From Heliocidaris erythrogramma (taxonomy: Eukaryota; Echinodermata; Echinoidea; Camarodonta; Echinometridae), in assembly GCA_025617745.1 (NCBI GenBank), contig CM046858.1, positions 47,877,197-47,941,196 on the forward strand: DNA of 64,000 bases. The letters are read 5' to 3'. Shown here one piece after another: positions 54,087 to 64,000 of the stretch; positions within the stretch are counted from its first letter, which is position 1, and every line of letters starts with the position of its first letter. The notes under the pieces are model-generated. The model had not been told where the DNA came from. It worked only from the letters and a program-made list of their open reading frames with translations, and searched no databases. A program made the translations under genes and the position numbers.

Positions 54087-55142
54087 CTAGTGGCGTATCT
54101 AGGGATTATGGCGCCCGGGGCAAACAATGAAGTTAGGGCCCCCGGTCCCGGTTATTGTAGAAGCGAGGGGGCAAAGCGACCGAGCGGCAAATTTTTCAAT
54201 TTTTAACCCTAAAAAACGCATTTTATTGCGCATTTTACCCAGGAAATTTTGCATTTGACCACCGCAGTTGAGCGGGAGCAGAACGAAAACCCTATAGGCT
54301 TGAGAAAGAGTCGAGAAATTCAGCAAGGCGACCTGAAGTTGAGATTTCTTTCAAAAGTTGAACCTTTGCAAATGCTGCTTTATACACTTTATCCTAGTGG
54401 GAGCACAATATTTAGCAGGAATCATATGAAACTTACATTATATCGTTATATAGCGAGCAAAGCAATTACATCTTTATTTGTTTTCAAACTTTTTGAACCC
54501 TTTAAGCCATTAGAACTATATTGTTTGTTTGTTTGTTTGTATTTATTTCCGTATTAAGAAAACCACATACATTTCATAAAATACAACGTATACATGAGCT
54601 TAAAAAACGGAGGATGACCCAAATTCAGCAGTATTTACAAAATGCCGCTGTTCTTCCTTGGGGTCCCAAGGAAGATATATACTGGGGGAGCGAAATTACG
54701 AGATCCTGAAAGAAAATAATTATGCGAGGGAGCAAAGCGACCGAGCTTCGGAAAATTTTCGCATTTCAAACCTTCAAAAACTAGATTTTTAGTGCATTAC
54801 CCTGCATGCGGATTTGGGGGCACGTGATCCGTAAAGTTTATGATTTTTCTTCATTTCCCCCTATTTTTCTTTCTTTATATACTGGGGAGCGAAATTACGA
54901 GATCCTGAAAAAAAAATTAGGCAAGGGAGCAAAGCGACCGACCTTTTGAAAATTTTTCGCATTTCAAACCTTCAAAAACTAGATTTCTAGTGCATTACCC
55001 TGCGGATTTGGGGCGCGTGATCCGTAAAGATTATGATTTTTCTTCTTTTCCCCTATATTTTTCTTTCTCTCCTTTGCGTTTTTTCGCCCCCTGCAAGTGC
55101 TGCCCGGGGCACGTGCCCCTCTGCTCCCCTAGATACACCACT
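54087..55142. mobile_element. hAT-like MITE with perfect 8-bp target duplication
   Basis: GAGCGAAG at 54079-54086 and 55143-55150. Termini AGTGGCGTATCTAGGG and (reverse) AGTGGTGTATCTAGGGG. The interior contains a tandem duplication of about 190 bp (GAGGGAGCAAAGCGACCGA at 54725, related at 54916). Non-coding. Confidence 0.85.
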
Positions 55143-55994
55143 GAGCGAAGAGACCTGTCTATAAAACTTGCATTATAGAGCGTCCCAAAATGGTTTTTAA
55201 TGAAAATAAATAATGCACGGATCTACGCCAATGGACGGAACCCCTTAATTGAGAATAACAATAACGATTTTCTTCGATATTTTCGCATTGAAATAATAGC
55301 ATTTATTATTTCCCCACTTCTAATCATTAAAGAATTTGATGGTATTTCAAGAGCAAACATGAGGTTGGGTAATTATTAGTTTTAAGTAAATGTATTATAA
55401 TTCTTATCTTATCGACACCCATGGTAACAGGGGTGGGTGCACGGAGAGGAGAGTTATTTCCCCCTTCGCGCGCGAAGCGCGAAAACTTTTTAGCAAAACG
55501 TTTTAGCAAATTTTGAGAGCCATATAACGGCTTGTAGCGCCTTTTTAGGCCCTTTTCTCTCACTTCCCCGCTTTTTCGCTCTCGCTTTTTTTTAGTGACT
55601 GAATGGGGGGGGGGGATGGGGGAGGGCAGTGGCCCCCCGGTGCCCCCCTGTCTACGCCAGTGTTCATATACCTGTAACTCTTTCATGTTTCTTGCATTAG
55701 TCTACGACTTTATTACAAAACAAATACAACAGTAGAAACTAATACTAAGTAATCTTCATGAATAACCTCTCTTCATACACAGGTATACACGTACATGTTC
55801 TGTGCAGACAGGGCGTCTGCTTTAATAACAAATGAATGGCTACAAGTTCACAACTGCAGCATTTGCAACGTTGCAGTCTAGTCTTGAACAGTTTTCTGCA
55901 ATACAAAACATACATGTAGTACAAAAAAGCTGTAATCACATATATAGCAAAACATTCTCCCAATTAACAACAAACAAGATACTGATATAGGTAT
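55143..55994. other. Intergenic sequence with an isolated satellite unit
   Basis: A partial unit of the GCGAAGCGCGAAA satellite lies at about 55420-55560, followed by a G-run/C-run element end (55600-55665). No gene seen. Confidence 0.55.
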
Positions 55995-56216
55995 ATGGCG
56001 GATCTAGGGGGGGGGGGCACTTCCAACCCGTGCCCCCCCCCCCTTTGGAAGAAAAGTATGCATTTTGACCATAGACGATCCGCCATTTTCTCGATTGTGC
56101 CCCCCCCCCCCCCTTTTTAGACTGAAGACCCCCAAAATACGGGTCTACCTTTTCCAAAAATTGACAAACCTTGACATTTGTGTGCCCCCTCTCTGACTCA
56201 ATCCTGGATCCGCCCC
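55995..56216. mobile_element. G/C-run MITE with TGGCGGATCTAGG termini
   Basis: Left TGGCGGATCTAGG and right (reverse) CAGGGGCGGATCCAGG; flanks TAGGTATA/TAGGTACT suggest a degenerate 8-bp duplication. The interior is related to 11945-12035. Confidence 0.65.
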
Positions 56217-57489
56217 TGTAGGTACTTGGACTCCACCGTTAGTGGAAACATGAACATTTAAATCTAATGATCACATGTTCACTTTACATACTCTAATTCT
56301 GTTGTATTCATTTTTTTGGGGAGCAGTAGTATTTTATATTTAAACACTCTCACATTCAGGCTCTTCATTTACATGCTAATTGCATAATGAATATATACCA
56401 GAAACTTAGTTATTGCAGTTAAGGCAGTGAAAGTGCATGTATTTTACAATCCTATGTTTACTCCTCTTTTTCACAATTTCATTTTTCCCTTTAGTGCAAA
56501 ACTAACCAGGCACTGGAAACATGCTCTATATTTCTTTCGTGGATAACAGAAATTTCTTCATGTCCAGATTTTACACAGAAATGCAGCATTGCATTGCACT
56601 ATCCGTGGGTATTAAAAATAAATCTTAGCAGCATGAACATAGTAGACAATTTGTATGTAATGTACACACACACACACACACATACATATATAATATATAT
56701 GGTAGGGTCAAAATGCTTAAAGCTTTATCTTTTAGGCACTTACACATACATGTATACACACACATTCACAAATCATCAAATGGCAAAATACAATAATATG
56801 CCCCGTGTGCAACACAAAATTATTGAGTATTTCAGGTAACAATTAAAGTTATTCAGATACACTGTTTTTCAATCACCACATACTCTCTCTCGTCACATTT
56901 CCATCATTTGCATGAAATGTCAGTTTCACTTACTGCACCGTAATAGCCAAACCACAATTTGTAAAATGTATTTCAAATAATTATGTGGAATTATTTTGAA
57001 ATGAGAGACACAAAAGATTAAGGGGAGGTACACTTTTACTAAACAGAGACATTTGGAGACAAATATAATAGTCCTTATGAACTAAAATCCAATTGCTCCT
57101 TGAAAAAATACCTGCACAACAATACAATTAGTTTGTCATCTTTACTATTCAATGAAACATTTGGGCAGAAGAAAGCATGGTTTATTGCTTTTGCTTTTCG
57201 TTCCCATTGTTTGGTTGGTTTCTTTCATGCCAGGTTGGCTAGCATTTATCATTGCACTACTGAACAAAAAAAATGCAAAGAAACAAATTAGTGAGTCATC
57301 TGAAACATCAACCAACACACACGATTCACTTAAAGGCCAAGTCCACCCTAACAAAATGTTGATTTGAATAAATAGAGAAAAATCCAACAAGCATAACACT
57401 GAAATTTCATCAAAATAGGATGTAAAATAAGAAAGTTATGGTATTTTAAAGTTTCGCTTAATTTCGCAAAACAGTTATATGCACATCCT
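56217..57489. other. Intergenic sequence, no gene seen
   Basis: AT-rich with (CA)n at 56664-56683. Short frames lack family features. The CCAAGTCCACCCTAACAAA motif at 57341 resembles a repeat end, not traced further. Confidence 0.4.
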
Positions 57490-59280
57490 GCTCAGTATGG
57501 AAATAGACGAATGAACCTTGCAAGCTCGTTCCAGAGTCTATGAGTACATGCCTTGAAAGCATTGTCACCAGCTATGGTGTATGTCCGAGGAACATGGAGC
57601 AGGGTACTGTCTGTACTAGAGCGACGGCCAGGGCGCATAGACTGATATAGTAGGATGAGAGAGTTGATATATTCTGGAGCTTTGTTTTGGATATTCGATA
57701 CTTGACTGGAAGCCAATGCAATTCTCTTAGCAAAAGGGTGACATGATCCTGCTTACGGGCATTAAAAATCAGCTTTGTCGCACGATTCTAAACCTTCTGA
57801 AGACGTTGCATTTGTGACGAGTTGATTCCATACAGATGTGAATTAACATAGTCAAGTCGGGAGAGTACGGGAGCTCCAACAGCATGCTCACATACTTTAG
57901 CACATGGTCTAATACGAGCTAAGCTGGTAATGAAATCCGCGACAGGGTGATGACACATGTGGATCCACTTTAAGTGCTGAATAATCCAAGAATCTTAGCC
58001 GCAATTGCTGTAAGAATGCAGATATCCGACATAGTAAGAGAGACATCCGACACATACTGCAGTGCTTGTACAGTACATACTACAAGAAACTCAGTTTTGT
58101 CACAATTGAGCTTTAACATGTTGGAGGCCATCCATTCCTGGAGATGCTCAATACAGTTTACAGCATACAAACTGATAGCGTACACCTTCATACTGTCCAG
58201 TTATGTCCGACAATGGTTGTGTGTTTGGAGAAGATAGTTTACAAGTAACTTTACATCTGCTGGTACGACCCGACAGGTAAGAAGTGAAACAGACTGAGCA
58301 GTGCCTGTGATGTTGAACACTTCAAACAGTCGACTGAGAAGGATTGTATGATCTACAGAGTCAAAGCAGCTAAAAGATCCAGTAGAATATCAAAAGCCAC
58401 ACGTTTCATGTCCATAGCCTGTAGGATATCATTCTTGATCTTCAAAAGTGCCGTCTCTGTGCTATGATGTCGCCGATAGGCTGACTGACAATCATTGTCG
58501 AGTTCTTTCAATTCCAGTTGCTCTGAAGCCTGACTAAGAACCGCCTTTTCGATAATCTTGGACAAAAAGGGCAGATTCGAGACTAGTCGATAGTTTTTTA
58601 AACTATCACGATCCACGTTGGGCTTTTTAATGAGAGGCGTGACGATGGCATCCTTCAAGGATGATGGTAATTCACCAGAGTTCAAGAATGTCTCAACTAT
58701 TGACACAATATATGGAAGAAATATGCCACTATTCTCCTTCAACAACCACACTGGAATAGGGTAGAGTGAGCAAGACTTGTTCGGTGATTACATGATAACC
58801 CAGCGGACGCCATCTACTGTAACATAGTCAATGTCAGATAACTCTACTACTTTACTCAAGGCAAAGTCTTCACCAAGATGAAGATGATCTCCAGTTCTAG
58901 CTGCAGCAGCGTCAGAAGAGGGAGAAGCCGATGATAGAGCCTCTCTTATCCTTGCTACCTTCTGAGTAAAGTATATAGCGAATTGTTAGACAGATCATTG
59001 GCAGACATATGTATTGGGAGGATTGTCGGAGATCTATTCAAGAGCATGTTAAGTACACGAAATATTGTCTTTGCATCAGCATCACTTTCCTGACTAGCCT
59101 GCGTAGAGTGTGGATCTCGTCCAAGTATTTGACGTGATCCTCAGCTGTGCGACCCTTAGACCACGATCTTTCAAGTCTTCCTCTTGTACCTCTCGCTTCG
59201 GAAATCTCATCGTTGTACCAAGGTGGATGAGAACGAAATTTGTGATTCCGTTTTGTGGCTGGACATAGGCTATCCAGCAC
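57490..59280 (-). pseudogene. LINE (CR1/L2-like), decayed
   Basis: Minus strand in order: endonuclease-RT linker (RSHPPWYNDEISEARGTRGR), RT (LKDAIVTPLIKKPNVDRDSL, FLSKIIEKAVLSQASEQLE, CQSAYRRHHSTETALLKIKN, AFDILLDLLAALT), later MLKLNCDKTEFLVV, and the C-terminal SPEYINSLILLYQSMRPGR-type end near 57600. Many breaks; inactive. Confidence 0.8.
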
Positions 59281-60255
59281 TTAAAAAAAAAAAGTCTTTA
59301 CATCTGCAGAACCATATACGTACCTGTAGCTAGCTGTACGCTCCCGGTATATGTAACCCCCTGTTGCAGCCTGTCCCATGAAACTCGTCCACACGTGCCC
59401 GAAAATTATGCATGGGCCCTTACAGCTGAAGCTATGGCCCTTCTAATGTGTCAAAAATATCTGACATCAAGATGGGTTTTTTCGTTTTTATGTTTTCATC
59501 CGTCTGAATTAAGGTACAGTATAATATGATTCTTGTTTTATATATTTTTCATACGCATAAAAAATGCTAGGCCGGTGCTCCCTGCCAGTGACGCGCTGCG
59601 CGCACCCGGTGGTGGACAAGCACGGGCCATGTTTGTTTTGTTTTTTTTACTCCTGGGGAGGGATGTAGATCATAAATGACGGAGTCTACATGGGTTCTCT
59701 CACACATAATTATGTGAGGTTATAATTTATAGTTTAACCGTGTCTGAAAATGTATGCTACTGATCGGAGCATTCAGCATTCACCCTCGCATTAGGCCCCG
59801 GCAGGTCTCCGGGCAGCTGTGGCTAGCAGTCGTGATCCCATTTCAGTAAAGGCCACTGCACACCTTACGATCGGTCTGCGATCCGATTTCAGAAGAAAAT
59901 GTAATATCATTTGACAAAATCATTTAAAGACGAAAAAAATATTTTTGATTGAGGGACTGAATAGTCATACAGATAGTAAAATCGATAATACGGCCTTTGC
60001 CGAGTTTTCTAGTCGGTGGAATGGCCAAATCGGCCCCGAGACGTAGTGACGTCACAAAAATCGTACGACTGCCTACGATTTGAAACTAATTTTGCCCTTA
60101 TTCCCTGTAGAAAGCTGGCAGCTCATCAAAACCCTATGTTTAGTATTCAGAACCTGAATAGGGTAAATTTCATTTGTTAAAATGCCAATATTTAATGCCA
60201 TATAGCGATTTACAAATCGGATCGCAAACCGATTGTAAGGTGTGCGGTGGTAGAT
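59281..60255. other. Intergenic sequence, no gene seen
   Basis: Mixed composition. GATCGGTCTGCGATCCGATT at 59869 is partly mirrored by CAAATCGGATCGCAAACCGATT at 60212, suggesting an inverted-repeat element of about 360 bp (CACACCTTACGATCGG / CGATTGTAAGGTGTGC ends). Confidence 0.5.
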
Positions 60256-61230
60256 CAATTTAATGAAAAAATGAAAACGGTATCGTTGTGGCTCAAAGTT
60301 AACAAACTTTCACTTAATTTAGAAAAAAACCCAACAAATGTATTCTTTTTAAAAACGTACAAAGTAACAGAAAACTAATAATGTATGAAGTTCCACCATT
60401 ATATGTTTATAAAACTGTTATTGAGAGAGTGTCCACTATACAATTTTTAGGTATTCTCTTGGATGAGAATCTCTCATGGAAACCTCACATTTCTATGATT
60501 TCTAAATTTTTTTTAGCAAAATCACAGGATTACTTTCAAAACTTAAATATTATTTACCATTAAATGTATTATTCATGATTTATAATTCATTAATTCTTTC
60601 ACATTTGTCATACGGTAATATTGTGTGGGAAAATACAAGTCGTAAGTGAAAACAATTATTCTTACTTCAAAAGCGTTGTTTGCGAATTTGTACAAATTCT
60701 CATTATTCAGCACATTCTAAACCCTTAATATTTATAATTTAAACACTTACCAAGTTGCTGTTTTCGTATTCAAGTGTATCAAAGGAAATGTGCCGCCATC
60801 TCTTGCCACATGTTTAAAACAACTCTATGATTTACAGATATGATACTCGAAAAAATACATATTTGGAATATTGATAAACTGTACATGCAACAATCAGTAA
60901 GATATACAGGGCCCACAATATGGAATTCTCTGCCACCATCCACTGTAGAATATACTTTCTTGAAGACTTTCAAGAAACATGTTAAAATATATCTGTTGTC
61001 CTTTTGAATTGTATTGTTTTCAAAAACCAATTAAGCTTCCTACATGTGCTCCTTTTTCCATTTTCTTTAATTCTCACAGTTTAACTTAATCTTATGTTCT
61101 TATGCCCATGTGTTTTGATTGTTTTCTTTATATACATGAATATAATTGAACTGTTTGTATTTATGTTGGATGTATATATTTGTATGTTGTTTGTTTTTAA
61201 TGGAAATGAATAAACTTGAACTTGAAATTA
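60256..61230 (+). pseudogene. LINE 3' end, decayed
   Basis: Frames give TIQFLGILLDENLSWKPHIS and later RYTGPTIWNSLPPSTVEYTF then LKTFKKHVKIYLL, the RT C-terminal region of a CR1-like LINE. The 3' UTR ends AATGAATAAACTTGAACTTG. Stops and shifts throughout. Confidence 0.8.
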
Positions 61231-62579
61231 AACTTTAAATGCTTTGTAGTGAATGATTGAGTGAGCTTTAATCTGCCCTATGACACGGGGCCCTATCAAG
61301 ATCTGTCATTTTTGGCATGATGCAGTTTGAAGACAAGTAACCAGTAATTGGACAATCACTCACAACAAGGCATTTGATGAAATTAATGAAATACAGCAAG
61401 GAACTTTTAACAATGAGAATGTCCTTGGAAACCCCGCTAATCCAATCAATAACACACAAAAGAGAGAAATTTTCCCGTTGTGTTATTGTGTTCAGATGAT
61501 TTTGAATGTTGGATACCCCCATCCAATAAGTAACAAAATAATAAAAATAACCCCTTCTGTGTTTGCAATGTTCAGATGTCTTTTGAAATTGAGGTTTTAC
61601 TTGGCGAATGATTATGAAATCAAATCCCCAAGCAATTTGTACGAACATCAAGTATACCCAAAGCCAAAATATCGCTCATTTTGCAACATTTCCTTTTTAG
61701 TCCGTGGGCCAGAGGGGGCTACCGTGAACCCCACCCTCCCTATGACCATCCGTCTTGAGTACCATTTTGTTTGTTAGTATCTATATTGTCAGAAAAAAGA
61801 ATGTTTCCAGGAATAAACTCATTTAGACTGTTTCTAAAGGCATTTTCTAAATCAATATCAAAATCCACTTATTTCAAATTTGGACCTTTTTCTTAAGGTA
61901 TGCGGTTTTGAAACTTTTTGTATAAGCTATATCTCAACCAAAATATGATTAATGTCATTGTAATTTCTAGCACATAGCTTTCAACTCATTAAACATCACC
62001 ATGCAAAATTCCAGCTTTTTATATAACTATTCTCATATGCAAATCAGGCCATGGAATTTGCATATCAATGAATATGGAAATTTCCCGCTTCAATTATTTT
62101 CAAAAATCGATTCCAAGTTTTATTTTCTTTTTCCTGCACTTTGAGATATTTTCTGTCAAACATTATATCAGTCTCTTTATCTACATCTCTAATCATTGGA
62201 AAATGATGTCCCCAAGGTCTATTGTCCGCTTAGGCTATGTTTTCAACCCCCTTTCCAACTAAGGTCGAAGCACGCTTTTCGATTTCCCCCCGTTTTTTCA
62301 GTGCAAATATATTTACTGCTACGAAACAAACCCAAAAGTCCAGTTAATAAGGCGAGAACTAAACAAAGGATAAGATTTTTGTCATTTCACATTTCATTTT
62401 TAAGGAAAATATCATGATACTGTAGCACCGACATTTTTCGGGTGGGGGAGGAACTACTATCGCAGCGGAAGAACATATTAAACAAGATGTAAAACTATAA
62501 AGTATCATTTCACATCTATTGCCCACCTATCGGTCTTCAGATAAATTAAAACCTTCTGCATGAAGGGACTGCGGAGGAG
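61231..62579. other. Intergenic sequence, no gene seen
   Basis: AT-rich, no recognisable exon or repeat. Confidence 0.4.
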
Positions 62580-62842
62580 GCCGTGGCGGAAACAGACGTT
62601 GAGTGTCCAGGGCAGCCCCATGTGACGACCCTGCCGAAGCCCGGAAAGAATCGGGAGGCGAGGATGATCCAATGGAGGAAGACCCAGTGGAAGTGGATTC
62701 CCCGGGACAGGCTGTTGCTGGAGACCGATGCTCCACCCCTCCCAATGGACTCCTCTGTAGGTCCCAACACCCCGGCATACATCGGGGAAGTTGCGCAGGC
62801 GAGAAGTTTTTTTTCCGCACGCGTTAACGCAAATTCTCATGA
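62580..62842 (+). pseudogene. TatD-type DNase-like fragment (exon or pseudogene)
   Basis: The plus strand encodes IPRDRLLLETDAPPLP followed by NTPAYIGEVAQARS, resembling the C-terminal signature of TatD-family metal-dependent DNases (P-x-x-R-L-L-L-E-T-D-A-P, then N-x-P-A-Y-I-x-x-V-A). The conserved Asp of ETDAP is a metal ligand in the family. Upstream residues (KPGKNREARMIQW) are not family-like, and no GT donor follows; the frame stops at 62842 after a T-run. It may be a terminal exon, a decayed duplicate or chance resemblance. Confidence 0.4.
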
Positions 62843-63464
62843 ATAATTCATAAGCTTAGCTGGAAGACCGAAGTGCGCAGACGCGTGGACTTGCCGAAAC
62901 TGTAGGCATCATCGACGAGCAGACAGTTGGCAAATGTGCGAGCGGAGGCAAGCGGTTCTACCAGGGAGATGGGAGTTTTCAGGTTCTACACACAAGACAC
63001 ACAGATTTGATATATCAAACATGAAAATGCTTTCCTTCGGTTCTCTCCCCTCCCCCCCCCCCCCTCTCCCCCCTCTCTCGCGCGCTCCCCCACTCTCGTT
63101 TTTTTTCTCCCTCTCTCTTTCTCGCAGCATTGAGTCGCCTCTCTTTAGTATCAGCCATGGCAGTAGGCCTATAATATAGAAGGGAAAGCTTTTCAAATAT
63201 TGTATACCTTAACAACTAGAATGACTGTCTTTTCCACAGGTAAATAATGATGTACGAAGTAAGTTAGTGCATTTAAAGAATTCGCAGGCCTTCTAATATT
63301 ATGTCTTTACAATGTTACAAAATCAGTCAGTAGGATCATTTTTGTCTTAACCATTTTCTACAATATTAGTCGTGACTTCCATAATCATTACGTATTCAAT
63401 TTCACGTGTCTCTTATTGGACAAAAGTTGTCACACGAATTTGTAATTTATATCATTTACTTAAT
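62843..63464. other. Intergenic sequence with pyrimidine-rich run
   Basis: C/T-rich 63045-63125. 63290-63450 is related to 63740-63900 (shared TCTCTTATTG and GTTGTCACACGAAT), direct repeats flanking the SINE. Confidence 0.55.
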
Positions 63465-63690
63465 GGGAGGCGCGATCTTGGCTCAGTGGTAAGGCAGTGG
63501 CCTCGTAAGTGGAAGGACCTGGGTTCGAAACCAAGTGGATGCGCTATGCCCTTTGGTAAGGCATTAATCATGTTTTCCCTCAGTTCTCATCCCCTCTATC
63601 TCTCGCTTTCTCCCTCGTTTCTCTCTCTTTCTCCCTCTCCCTCCCCCCCTCTCTCTCTCCTGCTCTGAGTCTCTCTGTAGTATATATCTG
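63465..63690 (+). mobile_element. tRNA-derived SINE (family 3)
   Basis: A-box region TGGCTCAGTGGTAAGGCAG, B-box GGGTTCGAAACC, central motif CCTTTGGTAAGGCATTAAT (63550-63568), then CT-rich low complexity. Confidence 0.75.
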
Positions 63691-64000
63691 CGTTTATATC
63701 CGCGTAAATATATAAGGGAAATCCATTAATTAAAGTCTTTCAAATTTGCTTTTTAAAACAGTCAGTGGAATCATTTTAGTCTTTAGTCTTTACTCTTTAC
63801 TGCTTTATCTTTTAAGTTTTTGTCCTGACCTCCATAAACAACACGTAAAATTCACGCGTCTCTTATTGCACAAAAAGTTGTCACACGAATCGGTAATGTA
63901 TTAAGTTTATACAAAACAAATAACTCAGCAATGACTCATCTGAAGAAAATACATATACTTTCACATCATTATTATCATTATGTTCACCTCCAATTTCTTT

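Noticed and set aside
62505..62840. Minus-strand open frames over the TatD-like region
   Set aside because: Pro/Gly/Ser-rich shadows of the plus-strand frame.

Overview
The window is eukaryotic. It is AT-rich, has spliced exons with GT/AG borders, and consists mostly of nested transposable elements and satellites. The mixture points to a marine invertebrate: CR1/L2-like LINEs (one carrying a 2A-like motif), a DIRS retrotransposon, tRNA-derived SINEs, TTAA-flanked MITEs, and an 8-bp-duplicating foldback element resembling the TU elements described in sea urchins. An echinoderm, probably a sea urchin, is my inference; no marker gene proves it.

Host genes. Three minus-strand exons (47028-46866, 12667-12585, 10133-9875) join in phase. 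They encode the start of a sacsin-like protein: a basic/acidic N-terminus followed by the HSP90-like ATPase fold. The gene would run leftwards out of the window, with introns of about 34.2 kb and 2.45 kb. Most of the window is therefore intron of this gene. A possible TatD-DNase-like fragment lies at about 62.7 kb on the plus strand.

Layout. 1-570: end of a DIRS-family element. 0.7-2.1 kb: six copies of an 18-bp motif of unknown nature. 2.5-9.4 kb: an old LINE (A) split by a young LINE (B) with an intact 1121-codon ORF. 9.9-12.7 kb: host exons 3 and 2 and a MITE. 13.4-13.8 kb: a long inverted repeat. 14.6-19.9 kb: two decayed LINEs with a piggyBac-like MITE, a foldback MITE, a SINE and a TTAA MITE inserted. 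20.68-38.0 kb: a 17.3-kb segment bounded by inverted arrays of a 26-bp repeat, with matching termini and a near-perfect 8-bp target duplication, sitting inside one satellite unit. I read this as a giant foldback (TU-like) insertion. It carries SINEs, MITEs, minisatellites and a structurally complete 6.2-kb DIRS element (29.3-35.5 kb). 39.8-41.65 kb: a truncated second DIRS. 41.9-43.1 kb: two MITEs. 45.8-48.0 kb: LINE remnants around host exon 1. 48.1-49.9 kb: a tRNA-like repeat pair, a palindrome and a TTAA element. 50.7-56.2 kb: a LINE 3' end, a satellite and hAT-like MITEs. 57.5-61.2 kb: two LINE remnants. 62.6-64 kb: the TatD-like fragment and a SINE.

The elements belong to a few interacting systems. 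SINEs share a central motif and appear to borrow LINE tails. Several MITE families share TTAA targets. The short 248-bp foldback element at 18 kb has the same termini as the 17.3-kb segment, so one transposition machinery could have moved both. No transposase for it is present here.
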